64,000 nucleotides of DNA from Rhizoclosmatium globosum (taxonomy: Eukaryota > Chytridiomycota > Chytridiomycetes > Chytridiales > Chytriomycetaceae): positions 111,927 through 175,926 of the forward strand of contig MCGO01000083.1 in assembly GCA_002104985.1 (NCBI GenBank). Reading direction: 5' to 3'. The translations under genes were made by a program, and so were the position numbers. The notes below the pieces were generated by a model, which was given only the letters and a program-made list of their open reading frames with translations, had not been told where the DNA came from and ran no database searches. This document shows, one piece after another, positions 11,099 through 22,020 of this stretch. Each line of letters opens with the position of its first letter. Within the stretch, counting starts at the first letter, position 1.

Positions 11099-13620
11099 AT
11101 GTCCTTCGTGGCACCACTCAGCTCAACGTCGTCCGCTGCGACACTCGCAACTGGCGAATCCAATTTAGACCTTTTTCAGACATCTCCACTCAAAAACCAA
11201 GTTTATTCATTCCCCGCAAAACCAGTTCGAAGTGAAGAAAGCGATGACGACGAAGACAACGAAGAAATTGAAACAGCCGAGCGTTTAATTCAAAAGCTCA
11301 ACTCGGAACGAAGTCACCGAGGTCCGATGGCAAAAGCAAAGTGAGTGGCTTAGTATTGAAGTGTGGTGGGATAGCCAGAGTATACACCCACTCGTCTACA
11401 TTCTCACATACAGCTCACAATATCTAACTCATTATGCATGATAGGCCAAGAAAGAAGGGCATCGACGTGGATAACGAACTGGATACAATCAACAGAAAAC
11501 TCCTCAATGTCGGAATTGATGAAAACGCGGTTGCAAACTCGAATCCCGAAGATTCTCTTTACCTACCAAACGACCCTAGTGCTATCAGATTCCTGGTTAG
11601 TCTTTTTTAGTTCAGAATGACGTCTGAGCTGAAAGCATCTCTGCTTCGGGCGGGATTCAGCTTCCAACCCATGCTCAACGAATCGTGTCGGCCTTGAATC
11701 ATCATGTCCTAGATTACGTGTTGAATGCTATGAAGCAGATTAGAAGATATATGTGTGTTGGTGAGTTGTTAGCTTTTCGTTTTGGGTGTAGTCCCTGTAG
11801 TGGTTCTTGACATTGTCAACAGATGAAATTCCGGATAAGACTGAACGCGTGTTGGATCTCAATGTACTTCCTAGAATTCGCGAGCTTTTGATTTCGTCTA
11901 CTTCTCATATCCAGGTTCGGATTCCTCTCTTCATCTTTGTTTGACTTGAAGCTGATATAAAACACATGTAGTATGAAGCCTGTTGGATTCTCACAAATAT
12001 TGCTGCTGGAAACTCTGGTCATACATCCGCCGTCGTCAATTCAGATTTCATTCCACCTCTCATTGCGCTACTTACCTCTGAAACCGATCAAGTCCGTGTT
12101 CAGGCTGCTTGGGCTCTTGGAAACATTGCGGGCGACTGTAAAGAATACACGCAGTTACTTCTTGATCATGGAATCATTCAGCCGCTTCTTGCTATTCCAT
12201 ACAGAATTTGTTATGACCGTAAAAAGGATATTCAAGCGCGTCATGTCGTATGTTGGGTTATTGCGAATCTCTGTCGATGGGACAATAAAGATTGGAAGCA
12301 GGTCTGTTGGTGTCGTTTTCCGTAACATAAAAATAACGTCTGAAAAAAAAAACAATAGGTCGAGCCGTGTTTTGAGGTCATTCAAGAGACTGTGTTGCGG
12401 TTTGACGATCAGGATGTCTTGTCGGAAGCTATTTGGGCCATGTCGAGAATCTTTCATGCAAAGAATTCTGGATGTGAGCAGTTGATTCGTGTCGATTTGA
12501 TTCGCAAGTTGGTTCAGGGAATGTGAGTTCATCGGCCGTTGTAATGCAAAGTCTAAACACTCATTGTATACTGTGTTTTTAGTAATAGCCCTCGTTTGTC
12601 GGTACAGACGCCGGTACTTCGGTGCATGACGAACATCTCTGGAGACTTGGATCCATCACACACACAGGTATGATACTTGAGCCGTTCAACCAACGTTTCA
12701 GCCAGAGGCTAAATTCGACAATAAGGTTCTTATCGACGCCGAAATACTGGAATCTATCAAGAAAATTCTTTCAGTTGCTTACAACCACCAACCAGCCGTT
12801 ATTGCTGAAGTCCTCCATTGTTTGTCGAATATTACCGCTGGAACAACGAGCCAAAAACAGGCTGTACATACTGTTGGACTCTTTAGACACGTTCATGATT
12901 TGTTGGGGAGTAGAGATATGAAGGTCCGAAAAGAAGCGTGTCATGTATTGAGAAACGCGGTGGATCGTGATGCAACTCCTGAACATTTCCGGTATGATCT
13001 TATTTTGACTTGGGTGATGGAACTAAGCAGTTGTATGCAGAGACGTTGTCGGCTCCGAAGGAGAAATCTTCCTTCCTCTCACAACACTTTTAGCTGATTC
13101 ACAAGGCGACCTTTCCAGCCAACTTCACGTCATTGAAACCCTGAACATTATCTTTAGCCGTGGAAACGAGCCCGAAATCCGAGCCTTATACCCCAACTTT
13201 GAAGCCGCTGTCACTGGCCAAAACGTGTACGTAACAGCCATGACGGAGCTGTCGCCACAAAACTTTGCCAATATTTTCAAAGTCTACGAAGCCCTCTTCC
13301 TAAGTCCTGATGATGATCTCGCGCCTTTAATGGTTCAGTGTGTTGTTGCCGAGCGCGAAGTCCAGAAACAGAATGGAGTCGAAGAGAAGAGAGTTGTGGA
13401 TGCTGTTGTTGGACACTTTAAGCCTGGACTTTCGGGTGCTGATTTTGTGAAAGCCGAGAAATTGAGGAGGGCTGTTGCGAGAGATTTGGGGTTTATGATG
13501 GATCAGTATTTGCACGTTCAGAGGAAGAAGGTCGTAGATGATTTGGTTGCGATGGATTTGATTTCTGGGGGTTTGGAGAGGCTTGTTGTTGCTGTTAGAG
13601 GGAGAGAAGCGCAGGAATAA
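11099..13620 (+). CDS. importin-alpha-like armadillo-repeat protein
   Basis: Nine exons joined by GT-AG introns give an uninterrupted protein of roughly 670 residues. Armadillo repeats are clear: CWILTNIAAGNSGHTSAVV, VQAAWALGNIAGDCKEYTQL, VLRCMTNISGDL, EVLHCLSNITAGTTSQKQ, KEACHVLRNAVDRD. The W...N pattern on successive repeats is the one that lines the cargo-binding groove of karyopherin alpha. The N-terminus is acidic (EESDDDEDNEEIE) rather than a classical Arg/Lys-rich importin-beta-binding domain; only a short PRKKG follows. The C-terminal 190 residues are longer than usual. It is either a divergent importin alpha or an ARM protein with a related role in nuclear transport. It is intact and compactly arranged between two unrelated genes. 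Confidence 0.8.
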
Positions 13621-13751
13621 GGAGGAATCAATATTGAAAAGGGAATACTTGTTGATGGGTGGTAAATGTTTTAGTTTTTCTTGATTAGAATCTTCATACA
13701 TCAACTTTTTATCCAATCTCCAACTACGAAGCCACTCGCATTCCATAGAAC

Positions 13752-16700
13752 ATGGGAAATAAGGAATCTAAACGTAAGTATGGATTGAATGGATGTGGTT
13801 TCAAGGATGGGACATTCAACTACCAAACAGTGCAACCACCTCGAAAGCCTCCTGCCACTGTAACAAATGCACCAAGAGTAAGCTTATACGTTTACAAGGA
13901 TCGTCAAGGAGCGGATCCAGTCCGTGTCAGTGCGGACTTGACTGCAATCACAGTTGATCAAACAGTTCCAATTAAAGGTATTGATCTCAGCCATGCCTCG
14001 TTTGTATAAATCTCTAAGTTGTGTTTAGCTCAGGACAAGGACCAGGTTGTCGTTCCTGTCCGCCCATTTGAAATGGAAGATGAGGAACAGCCAATTGCCC
14101 TCTCTGAACCAACAATGGCCTGCCTGAAAGAAGAAGTAACCTTCAGTCTTGTATTCTTGCATAACAGTCATGCTAAATACATCGCTAGATCATCAAAACA
14201 TTCGACTTCCCGACAGATGGAACGATGCGAATCTACTACACAATGCCTCCTTCACAGGTATCCAACCGCAAATTGTTGTCCCCAAGGGCAGTACTTTCCA
14301 ATATTCTCAAGAGAGTCAAGAACCCGGAAACGGATCTGGTCTTTGACTTCCATTCTTTTGCGATTGTGTCAGTTACAAATGAACAGGCGAACACTATGCC
14401 AACTGTCCTGGAAATTTCGGAGTTTGATATTGATGCGCTTAAAACGGAGGTGTGGTTTCGGCTCGCTCTGATGTGAATCTCAAAGTTCTCTTTAGATTAT
14501 GAAGCAGTTTCAACTTCCGAATCAGGGTTTTACTCTTCATTATATCGACGGCAAAACTCAGAGGAAAGTGGCAGTTGATAAATCCGAGGTGCTTGAACGT
14601 GCGATTCTATCATCTTCAGTACTTGTTTATGAGCTTGCTACTGGCTTCACCCCATTGTCGGTATCAAGTGGGGCGATTTCGTTGCAGGACAGTTTCCAAC
14701 AGGACGCAAAATCCCGTCAGCAGTATGATATCTTTATCTCATACAACTGGGGTACAAAGAGTGAGGTTACGGCTCTTGTTGAGCAATTGAAGCTTTCGAT
14801 GCCATCTCTAAAAATTTGGATGGACCACAAACAAATGCAGGGGAATATCTATTCTGCCATGTCCGGTGGGATCTCGTCAAGCAAACTTGTTCTTGCCTGT
14901 TTGTCGAAAGGATATTTGGTATGTTGAATGAAATGATTCCACACTTATACTTATCTGTTTCAGGAATCGGTAAACTGTAATATGGAAATCAACTTCTCAG
15001 CTGACTTGAAGAAACCTATTATTCCCGCTTATTTTTTCGACGAAGGCGAAGATGTCACTGGCTACAAGCAATCCTATGGAGTTCCTTTTATGATTACGGC
15101 AGGATCGTTGTACTCTGATTTCAAAAGATATGATGTCGACTCTCCAAAGTGGCAATCTGCTTTCTCTGTCCTTTGCAACGAGATAAGACACGTCTTACAT
15201 CCCGAACCTATCGTCGAAGAAGTTACTTCAGATTCTCTTAAATTATGGCTGAATCCAGTGGACTTTGTCAACGACATTCATGCATATGCTTCAGAATATG
15301 TGAAAGGAACGCGAATGTGGGTTGTTGATGCACTAAACGATTGGGTCGACACCGACGAACGGGCCATGTGGATGAACGGAGGAGCAGGGACGGGAAAATC
15401 ATTGATCGCGTATAGTCTGTTGGTCAATCTTCCGGATACATACAAAGTTGGATCGATATTCTTTTGCAGACACAATGATGAACGGAAACGTGATCCTGTC
15501 GTTCTTGTCTCCACCATGATTTGGAATCTCTACAATTTTGTCGATTCGAAGGAGTTCAAAGATCATATTGAGACGGAGATGAAGGCTGATAATGTCCGTG
15601 TCAAGCAAGAGAACAAACAGAGCATTCTTAGAGACCCCGTGTCTGCGTTCGAGCGTATTATTGTCGAAGGTCTCAAGAAAGTATCTCCTCAAGAGAGAAA
15701 ACTGTTGATTGTTGTCGATGCCTTGGATGAGCTGGACATTCTGACACGTAAATCGGTGTTGACGATTTTGACATCCAAGACATCTGAACTTCCAAGTTTT
15801 GTCAAACTCTTGACGACGGGTCGCCCCGAAAGCGATATTTACCACAGCTTACAAACCTTGAGTCCTTTTATTCTTAGTCCCTCAGCTGAGAATAACAAGG
15901 CCGATCTTGATATATATATTCGCAGTAAAGTCGAAGCGATGTGGATTAGATTCAGACCTGAGTCCGATGTGCTAATTGAAAAATGCTTCACGCTTCTTTC
16001 TGAGAAAGCGGATGGATTGTTTATTTATGCGCGTACCCTTTGCGAGTATCTTCGCCAACAGTTTCTATCTCCGTCTGAAGCCCTTGAAGTAATTTCAACG
16101 TTTACAATCGGACCAGACGGTGTTTACACGGCAATTTTAGATCGCGCCTTCCAAGACGCTTCAGAGAAAAAGCTTAATATGTTTCGTCGCGTATTCAGCG
16201 TTATTTTCGGTGTTCAGAAGCCGCTGGGACTTTTGAGTCTGGTAAATGTTGGTAACTTGGCTGAAGGTGAGGCTGAAACTATAGTCGCTGAAGTGAGTCT
16301 ATTGCGTTTATTTGCTATGATGAACTCACGCATGAAATATAGTTACGCTCGGTTCTTAAAATCGAGAATGGGGTTATCTCAGTCATCCACAAGAGTTTCA
16401 AAGACTATTTGACCGATACTACACGATGTAATCCATTGCATCACATCAAATCCATTGATTTTAGCCTCTCGAATCGTTGTCTCGAAATTCTCTGCTCAAA
16501 CCTTCATCAAGATATGGGCCAAGCGAACAATGTTCAAGAATACTCAAAAGCAAAAGGCAGAGAGTTATCTTATTTTGCCGAAGATGTACAATATGCCCTC
16601 GAATATTGGTCAACTCACTTTGAGCTTGCTTTTCAAGATACAACCATGTCACAAACTCAAATCGACGTTGCCCTGAACAGTCTCCACAAATTCTGCACAT

Positions 16701-18640
16701 CTTCATTGCCTTACTACCTTGAATCTCTCCTCCTCCTTAACTCTCTGAACTCAGTGTTCAAAGTTGTTAAAACTGTCACACCCTTCCTCCCCAGCAGCTC
16801 AACCTCTCTCAACCTCCTAACTGACCTCCAATTCATAGCAACAAATTTTAGATCGCAATTACTGTCTAGCCCGCATCAAGTATACAGACATGCGCTGATA
16901 GCCGTGCCAACAGAAACGGAGTACTACAAATTATACTCACACCTTGCACCTGCGCGCTTGATTCTCGGTGCTGAAGCCAACTGGGGTCCTAAAACATTTA
17001 TGGGACATACAGGAACTGTACTGGCTGTCATGATTGGACCGCGCGGGGATGCGTTCTCTGGGTCGCAGGACGGAACTGTTCGGTTATGGGACTTTGAGAG
17101 TGGGGAATGCTATCGAACATTTATGGGTCATTCTAAAAGTGTTACTTCGATTGCGTATATGCCTGATGGGTTTTTGGTCAGTGGGTCGTTGGATGGAAGT
17201 GTAAAAGTTTGGAATATTGAAACGGGAGTTTGTGAGCATTCGTTAGTGGCGTCACTGGAAGAGGATGTTGAAGTTATGTCTGTTTGTGTGTCTGGAGATA
17301 GAGTTGTTTCAGGACACAAGGATGGTCATATTCGAGTCTGGGATTTAGAAACGCGAGTGGCTAGAACGTTGGAGGGACATTCGCAAATCAAAATTTGGCG
17401 CACCGTGAGAACTCTTGCTGCGTCGAAGTCTCTTGTTGTTTCAGGTGGCCACGATTCGTTAGTTAAAGTGTGGGACTTGGAGAGTGGCAGTTGTATCAGA
17501 ACGTTTGATGGACATTCACAGCTGATTCGATGTGTCGTAATTGGTGATGACGGCGACACTATTATATCATCGTCCGACGACAAGACGATCAAGATGTGGT
17601 CTCTACAATCAGATCTATGCCTAAAAACACTTGAAGCTGACAGCGAAGTATATTCAGTGGCGTTATCGCACGATGGTTCCAGAATCGCAGCTGGCTGCGC
17701 GTCTCAGAACAAAATCTTTATTTGGTCAGCAGTCACAGGCGAAAAGCTTACAATACTCGAAGGCCACTCGTTGGAAGTTCGTGCACTCGCGTTCTCATCA
17801 AATGATAAGATTCTAGTTTCAGGTTCGCGTGATGACTCTGTGCGCGTTTGGAATCTTGACGCTGCTGAGTCCTGTCAACCTGTTACACCTAACGAATGGA
17901 AAAACATCGACCAAGCTGCAATTACCTGTCTCGCTGCATCATCGAAAGCTAAAATTGTTGTTTCTGGCGCATATGATGGACAAATTGACATTTGGTCAAC
18001 GGAAACTGGGAAACTCTTGAAAACATTGAAACAGAACTGGGGATTCAAGAATGTTATCAGGGCGTTAGTTATATCGCCTGACGCTAAGCTGATTGCAACA
18101 GCAAACTATGAATGTGAAGTGTGTGTATGGGACTGGGAGAATGGGAAAAAGGTGTCATCATGGAGACACAAGGGATACATTCAAAGTGTCGGAGTTTCTG
18201 CTGATGGATTGACAATCGCATCAGCCGGTATTGATAAAGTAGTCAAAGCTCGAGTATTAAAAAAACAGCCAATATCTGCCGATGACGAATCGGCTTCGGA
18301 GGGCGAAACGGCGAGTGAAAACAATCAGTTGATGAAGGATATAGCGCGTTCGGCAAAGGAGTTTATCGAGCAAGAAGAATATGTCGCAGTCGATTTCAAA
18401 ACAATTCCCTTTGAAGGCGAATACAATCCAGTGTTTAGCAAACTAGGCATCGTGATACCTCCTGGATCAGAACGTCTGATGTTTGATCCCGAAGAATGGA
18501 TTCTATTAAAGGACGGGAATCACCATGACCGACTCTTTGATTCGCGAATGGAACGTACCGATGCATCTGGAGACTTAATTTGCTGGACGCATCTTGACGA
18601 CTACAAGATTTACGCTTTGGAATTAGTTTCAAATGAGTAA
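13752..18640 (+). CDS. NLR-like protein: beta-grasp-like segments, TIR, NACHT, WD40
   Basis: Six exons (introns 13978-14028, 14136-14188, 14450-14495, 14919-14963, 16293-16342) give an unbroken 1547-residue protein. Residues 1-270 hold two segments that look like ubiquitin/PB1-type beta-grasp folds (second: DALKTEIMKQFQLPNQGFTL to SSSVLVYEL). The TIR domain starts near 275 (YDIFISYNWGTKSEV, LKIWMDHKQMQGN, LVLACLSKGYL, KKPIIPAYF). The NACHT domain has Walker A GGAGTGKS near 478 and Walker B LLIVVDALDELD near 586, then LLTTGRPES. About ten WD40 blades run from about 997 to 1420 (GHTGTVLAV, GHSKSVTSI, GHSLEVRAL), ending in a 120-residue tail. By analogy with fungal and animal NLRs it should be a nucleotide-controlled oligomerising sensor, with WD40 as ligand-detecting part and TIR as effector. 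At the position where NADase TIRs often carry Glu I see GNIYSAM, so enzymatic activity is doubtful. Confidence 0.92.
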
Positions 18641-18978
18641 CTTCAATAAATCACCTGTATTTACAATGGAAATTTTGTAACTTCTGGTTATATTCGCCAT
18701 CCTGCTACAAGCTGAACATACAATACTCATAAATATTTGTACTATGTCCTAGATACGTCGTGCAGTTAAGTGAGCTGGTTGTTTTGTCGGTGAAGATCAT
18801 GTTCTGGGCTTTCAAGATTCCCGAGGTATGGGCAATTAACGCGTATTAGGTAAAGAAAGCCTTCTCTAAAACTGTATCATTAGAGCCAGAAGCCCATATG
18901 CCTGGTTTGTTGATGTCGACCCAACCCACCACCATCACACCTCCCTCAACCTTCCCCTTCAACTCCCAATAAAACGAG
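18641..18978. other. intergenic, nothing recognised
   Basis: AT-rich spacer between the NLR gene and tRNA-Leu. AATAAATCACC just after the NLR stop could be its polyadenylation signal. Confidence 0.4.
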
Positions 18979-19060
18979 TGAGCAGAGTGGGATTCGAACC
19001 CACGCCTACGAATAGATCACGGCCTTAACGTGACGCCTTAGACCGCTCGGCCATCTGCCC
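18979..19060 (-). tRNA. tRNA-Leu(AAG)
   Basis: The minus strand starts GGGCAGA and ends TCTGCTC plus discriminator A; the acceptor pairs with one wobble. The anticodon stem TCACG/CGTGA encloses TTAAGGC, anticodon AAG. The long variable arm (ATCTATTCGTAGGC region) is the mark of a class II tRNA-Leu. The T arm is GTGGG TTCGAAT CCCAC. No intron. 82 nt. Confidence 0.93.
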
Positions 19061-19646
19061 GTTTACAACTTTCTTTGTTGTGTAATGCTCTTAAAAGCAT
19101 ATTTTAACAGGAAAATCTCCGGGCATTTTCTATAATTCATATACTGTTTCAAATTTCGGTGGAGGGGTTAACTGTTTCAGGTGTGCGTGATATTCTAGAC
19201 GGCGTTTCAGATTTTTGGAAAAGGAACTTTGTCAACCTCAAGGACTAAAACTATCCATTCTACGATAAAGAAACGAATTTATATTCTTTCGATTCGCTAG
19301 TTGATGGGACTCAAGCAGAGTGGTGCACCCAGAATTCTTTTCCATTGATATCAAAAACAAACAATCACACAGTGTGGAGTCAATTTCACAATTAGCGTGA
19401 TATATTCCAATGGAGTCGAAGTTGTTATATCTCTTTACTCCCTCCTGTCGCCGTCTCTGTATCTCCGCGACTTTCTGTCGATAAGACATCCCCAAATTAA
19501 GTTTCTTTGCGAGCGGCTAGGCTCTTTCTTTAATCTGACCACGTTACAAGCCGAACCCTATTTCTATTGAGGCCTCTCGTATTCCACTGGTTTACTCTTC
19601 GTATTGTTGAATTGCTTAATAACAGGTGTGTTTTTTATTTGCATTA
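19061..19646. other. intergenic, nothing recognised
   Basis: About 590 bases between tRNA-Leu and the LRR gene. A small open frame on the minus strand (19238-19495) lacks recognisable features and is probably chance. Confidence 0.4.
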
Positions 19647-20906
19647 TTAATGAAACCCCTGGGATCTCAATAGATTATGAATTCGCATATTTGGCATTTC
19701 TCGCACACGTCGAGGAATAATATAATCCATACCAGGATTCGGAAACAGATTGAGTTTCGCGAGATTCTCGAGTTCAGCAATTTCATCTGGCAGAGAACCC
19801 GATAACCAATTCCTTTCTAACGTCAATTTCACGAGTTGCCGTAAGCGACCAATATCTGGGTGTATTTGCCCTGTGAGTCTGTTGTCACCGAGATACAAAG
19901 ACCGAAGACTTGTGAGACGGTATAGAGCAAGTGGAATTGGGCCCGTGAGTAAATTGATATTTGCAATTAGGACTTCCAGGTTGTGCAAGTTCCCGATGGA
20001 TTCTGGAATGAAACCAGAGAACTGGTTTCTGTCAATGAAGAGGAGGCTGAGGTGTGGGAAGGAACCAATCCAGTGTATGGGACCGCTGAATTGGTTTTGA
20101 GACAGGTTGAGTATTTCGAGGTGTTTGAGTTGTGAGATGGTTTCTGGAATGGGTCCGTTGAAGCTGTTTTGGTGTAGGCGTAGCTCAGTCAAGGTTGTCA
20201 GTTTGCCGATTTCGGAAGGGACTGGACCCGAAAGGCGACTGTTGTTTAGATTGAGAAGTACAAGCTGCTTCAAGGCAAACAGGTCAACTGGAATGGATCC
20301 AACTAAGTTGCAGTCTTCAAGTTTCAACTGAGTCAAGTGTTCCAACAAGCCAATCATAGATGGTATACTTCCTGCATTCGGAACAATACCCGGAATCATG
20401 AGGCCAGTCAGTGATTGGAAACCCAGAGTGATTGTTTCGAGGGGTCCCTTTGGCGTTGTTCCAAACAGGCCTTTAAGGTCAATTGAAGCTACATTCGACA
20501 GGAACAAGCGAGCATATTCAGCTTGATAGTTCTCTGGCCACTTCAGGCAAGCAATGTTGTATTCAGCCCTTGGATCAGCAGCCAAAGTATCTGGTGACTG
20601 GTCGATTCGAGTTGAAGTGGTGTTGAGTGAGTGATCGTAGCCAAAGAAAGCTTCCAAGTTCACAGCGACAAAGTGCCGATCGTTCAAGCAAATGTTGATC
20701 CAGCGACAAAGGCGACGGTGGCGCTGGGCCTGGTTTGGCGGCAGAAGCGAAAAGATGGTTTGGACAATCTCGGCTGGAAGACGTGTTTGGAGCGGACTTG
20801 ATGAACTGGGTGCTGGCAGTGGGGGCATGGCAAGATGCGGTAGTGTTGGTAGTGATGCTGGCGGGAGAGACTGCCAAAGCTCACGAAGTTGGTCCATGCC
20901 ACTCAC
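19647..20906 (-). CDS. F-box-like leucine-rich repeat protein (plant-type LRR)
   Basis: A single-exon gene of 419 residues. After a Pro/Ser-rich start comes an F-box-like segment near 42-75 (RLPAEIVQTIFSLLPPNQ, then CRWINICLNDRHF). Residues about 150-410 form some ten leucine-rich repeats of the 24-residue LxxLxLxxNxLxGxIPxxI type (LRLHQNSFNGPIPETI, LFIDRNQFSGFIPESIG, LYLGDNRLTGQIHPDIG). This repeat class is best known from plant receptor kinases but also occurs in fungi and amoebae. There is no signal peptide or membrane helix. An SCF-type substrate receptor or intracellular scaffold is possible, since F-box proteins recruit Skp1 while the LRR binds a target; that role is inferred. No frame breaks. 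Confidence 0.8.
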   Translation of the reverse strand: MSGMDQLRELWQSLPPASLPTLPHLAMPPLPAPSSSSPLQTRLPAEIVQTIFSLLPPNQAQRHRRLCRWINICLNDRHFVAVNLEAFFGYDHSLNTTSTRIDQSPDTLAADPRAEYNIACLKWPENYQAEYARLFLSNVASIDLKGLFGTTPKGPLETITLGFQSLTGLMIPGIVPNAGSIPSMIGLLEHLTQLKLEDCNLVGSIPVDLFALKQLVLLNLNNSRLSGPVPSEIGKLTTLTELRLHQNSFNGPIPETISQLKHLEILNLSQNQFSGPIHWIGSFPHLSLLFIDRNQFSGFIPESIGNLHNLEVLIANINLLTGPIPLALYRLTSLRSLYLGDNRLTGQIHPDIGRLRQLVKLTLERNWLSGSLPDEIAELENLAKLNLFPNPGMDYIIPRRVREMPNMRIHNLLRSQGFH

Positions 20907-21179
20907 TATCTTAGCTTGGGATTTGATTTGAAAACAATCAGATAAATGACCCGATCCGCAGCATATAATATTGAAATAAAAAAAGAGCTATTGGAAACAG
21001 AAAAGACACTGTTGAATGAATACGGAGTTTCTATAAAAATGTCTGAAGTTGACAATCTTCTTGCATCTTAATCGAATATTAATCAAGCATTTCCATTTTG
21101 ATTTACTCTTTATTTCTCTCCATGCAAAAGCGCCACGTTATTTGTGAATCTCGTTACAGTTTTTCCGCTTTCGCAAAAA

Positions 21180-22007
21180 ATGATCCGCTACATTGGACTC
21201 ACAGCACCTCATCTGTTGCTCCTTGCAGCTCCTCTTGCCGCCTCGTCTCCTCTAAAGTCCGTCGGTCTATTGGTAGCGACGAAATGTCTTCCAATTGCTG
21301 TTCTCGCTCAAGGTTCGACAAAGTCACAACCCCAATTACTTTCTTATACACTCGTTTATTTAGAAACGTATGCCAAGAACAAAACTCTTGCGGTTGGTTT
21401 GGGACTTTCTATGGTTGGGGACTTGTTCCTCGGGTTGGGGTGAGCCTTGTTTCTTGATAATCGACATCCACTTGACACCCTTGTTACAGCCATGAGCATT
21501 ACTTTATGCATGGACTGGTCTCGTTCCTTGCTGCCCACGTTGCGTACATCAAAGGTGCTCAGGAATACAAGCCTCCCCTCGCACCATGGACTTTGGCTGG
21601 TATTGGTGCAACTGCTGCGGCTATTTTCGGAGGAGTGATCTTGCCTGATGGTATAGAAGCTTTATTGTCATCGAGAGTATGCGTGTTATTAATTGTGTGT
21701 AGTTCCTAGCGATCTCAAGGTTCCTGTTGTCGTTTACCTCAGTGCGTTAGTTGGAATGGCATGGAGATTCGGTGCTCGCTACCAACAAACTCGTGCACTT
21801 GTAGGTGACAAGGCACGTAGCATGGTTCCAAAGAGTGTTCTCGTTCAACATGAAAAGGCCAAGTGGGGTGCTGCTGGATCGATTCTGTTCCTTGTTTCTG
21901 ATGGGTTGTTGGCTTACAACAAGTTTGTTGCTCCAATTCCAGGAGACAACTTGTTGATTATGGTTACGTATTACGGTGCTCAGGTTGCAATTGCAAAGAG
22001 TGCTTAA
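21180..22007 (+). CDS. YhhN/TMEM86 family membrane protein (lysoplasmalogenase-like)
   Basis: Four exons. The start MIRYIGLTAPHLLLLAAPLA leads into a multi-helix membrane protein with the family's landmarks: GLGLSMVGDLFLGLG, FMHGLVSFLAAHVAYI, VVVYLSALVGMAWRFGARYQ, GSILFLVSDGLLAYNKFV. The two conserved acidic residues in SMVGD and LVSDG are those expected in the active site of this family. TMEM86-type enzymes hydrolyse the vinyl-ether bond of lysoplasmalogens, but fungal members are mostly uncharacterised, so the substrate is uncertain. Introns are GTTCGA...TTTAG, GTGAGC...TACAG and GTATAG...TGTAG, all frame-consistent. The stop at 22005-22007 lies 13 bp before the next gene's ATG, an unusually tight same-strand junction. 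Confidence 0.85.
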
Positions 22008-22020
22008 TTTGCGAATAAAA

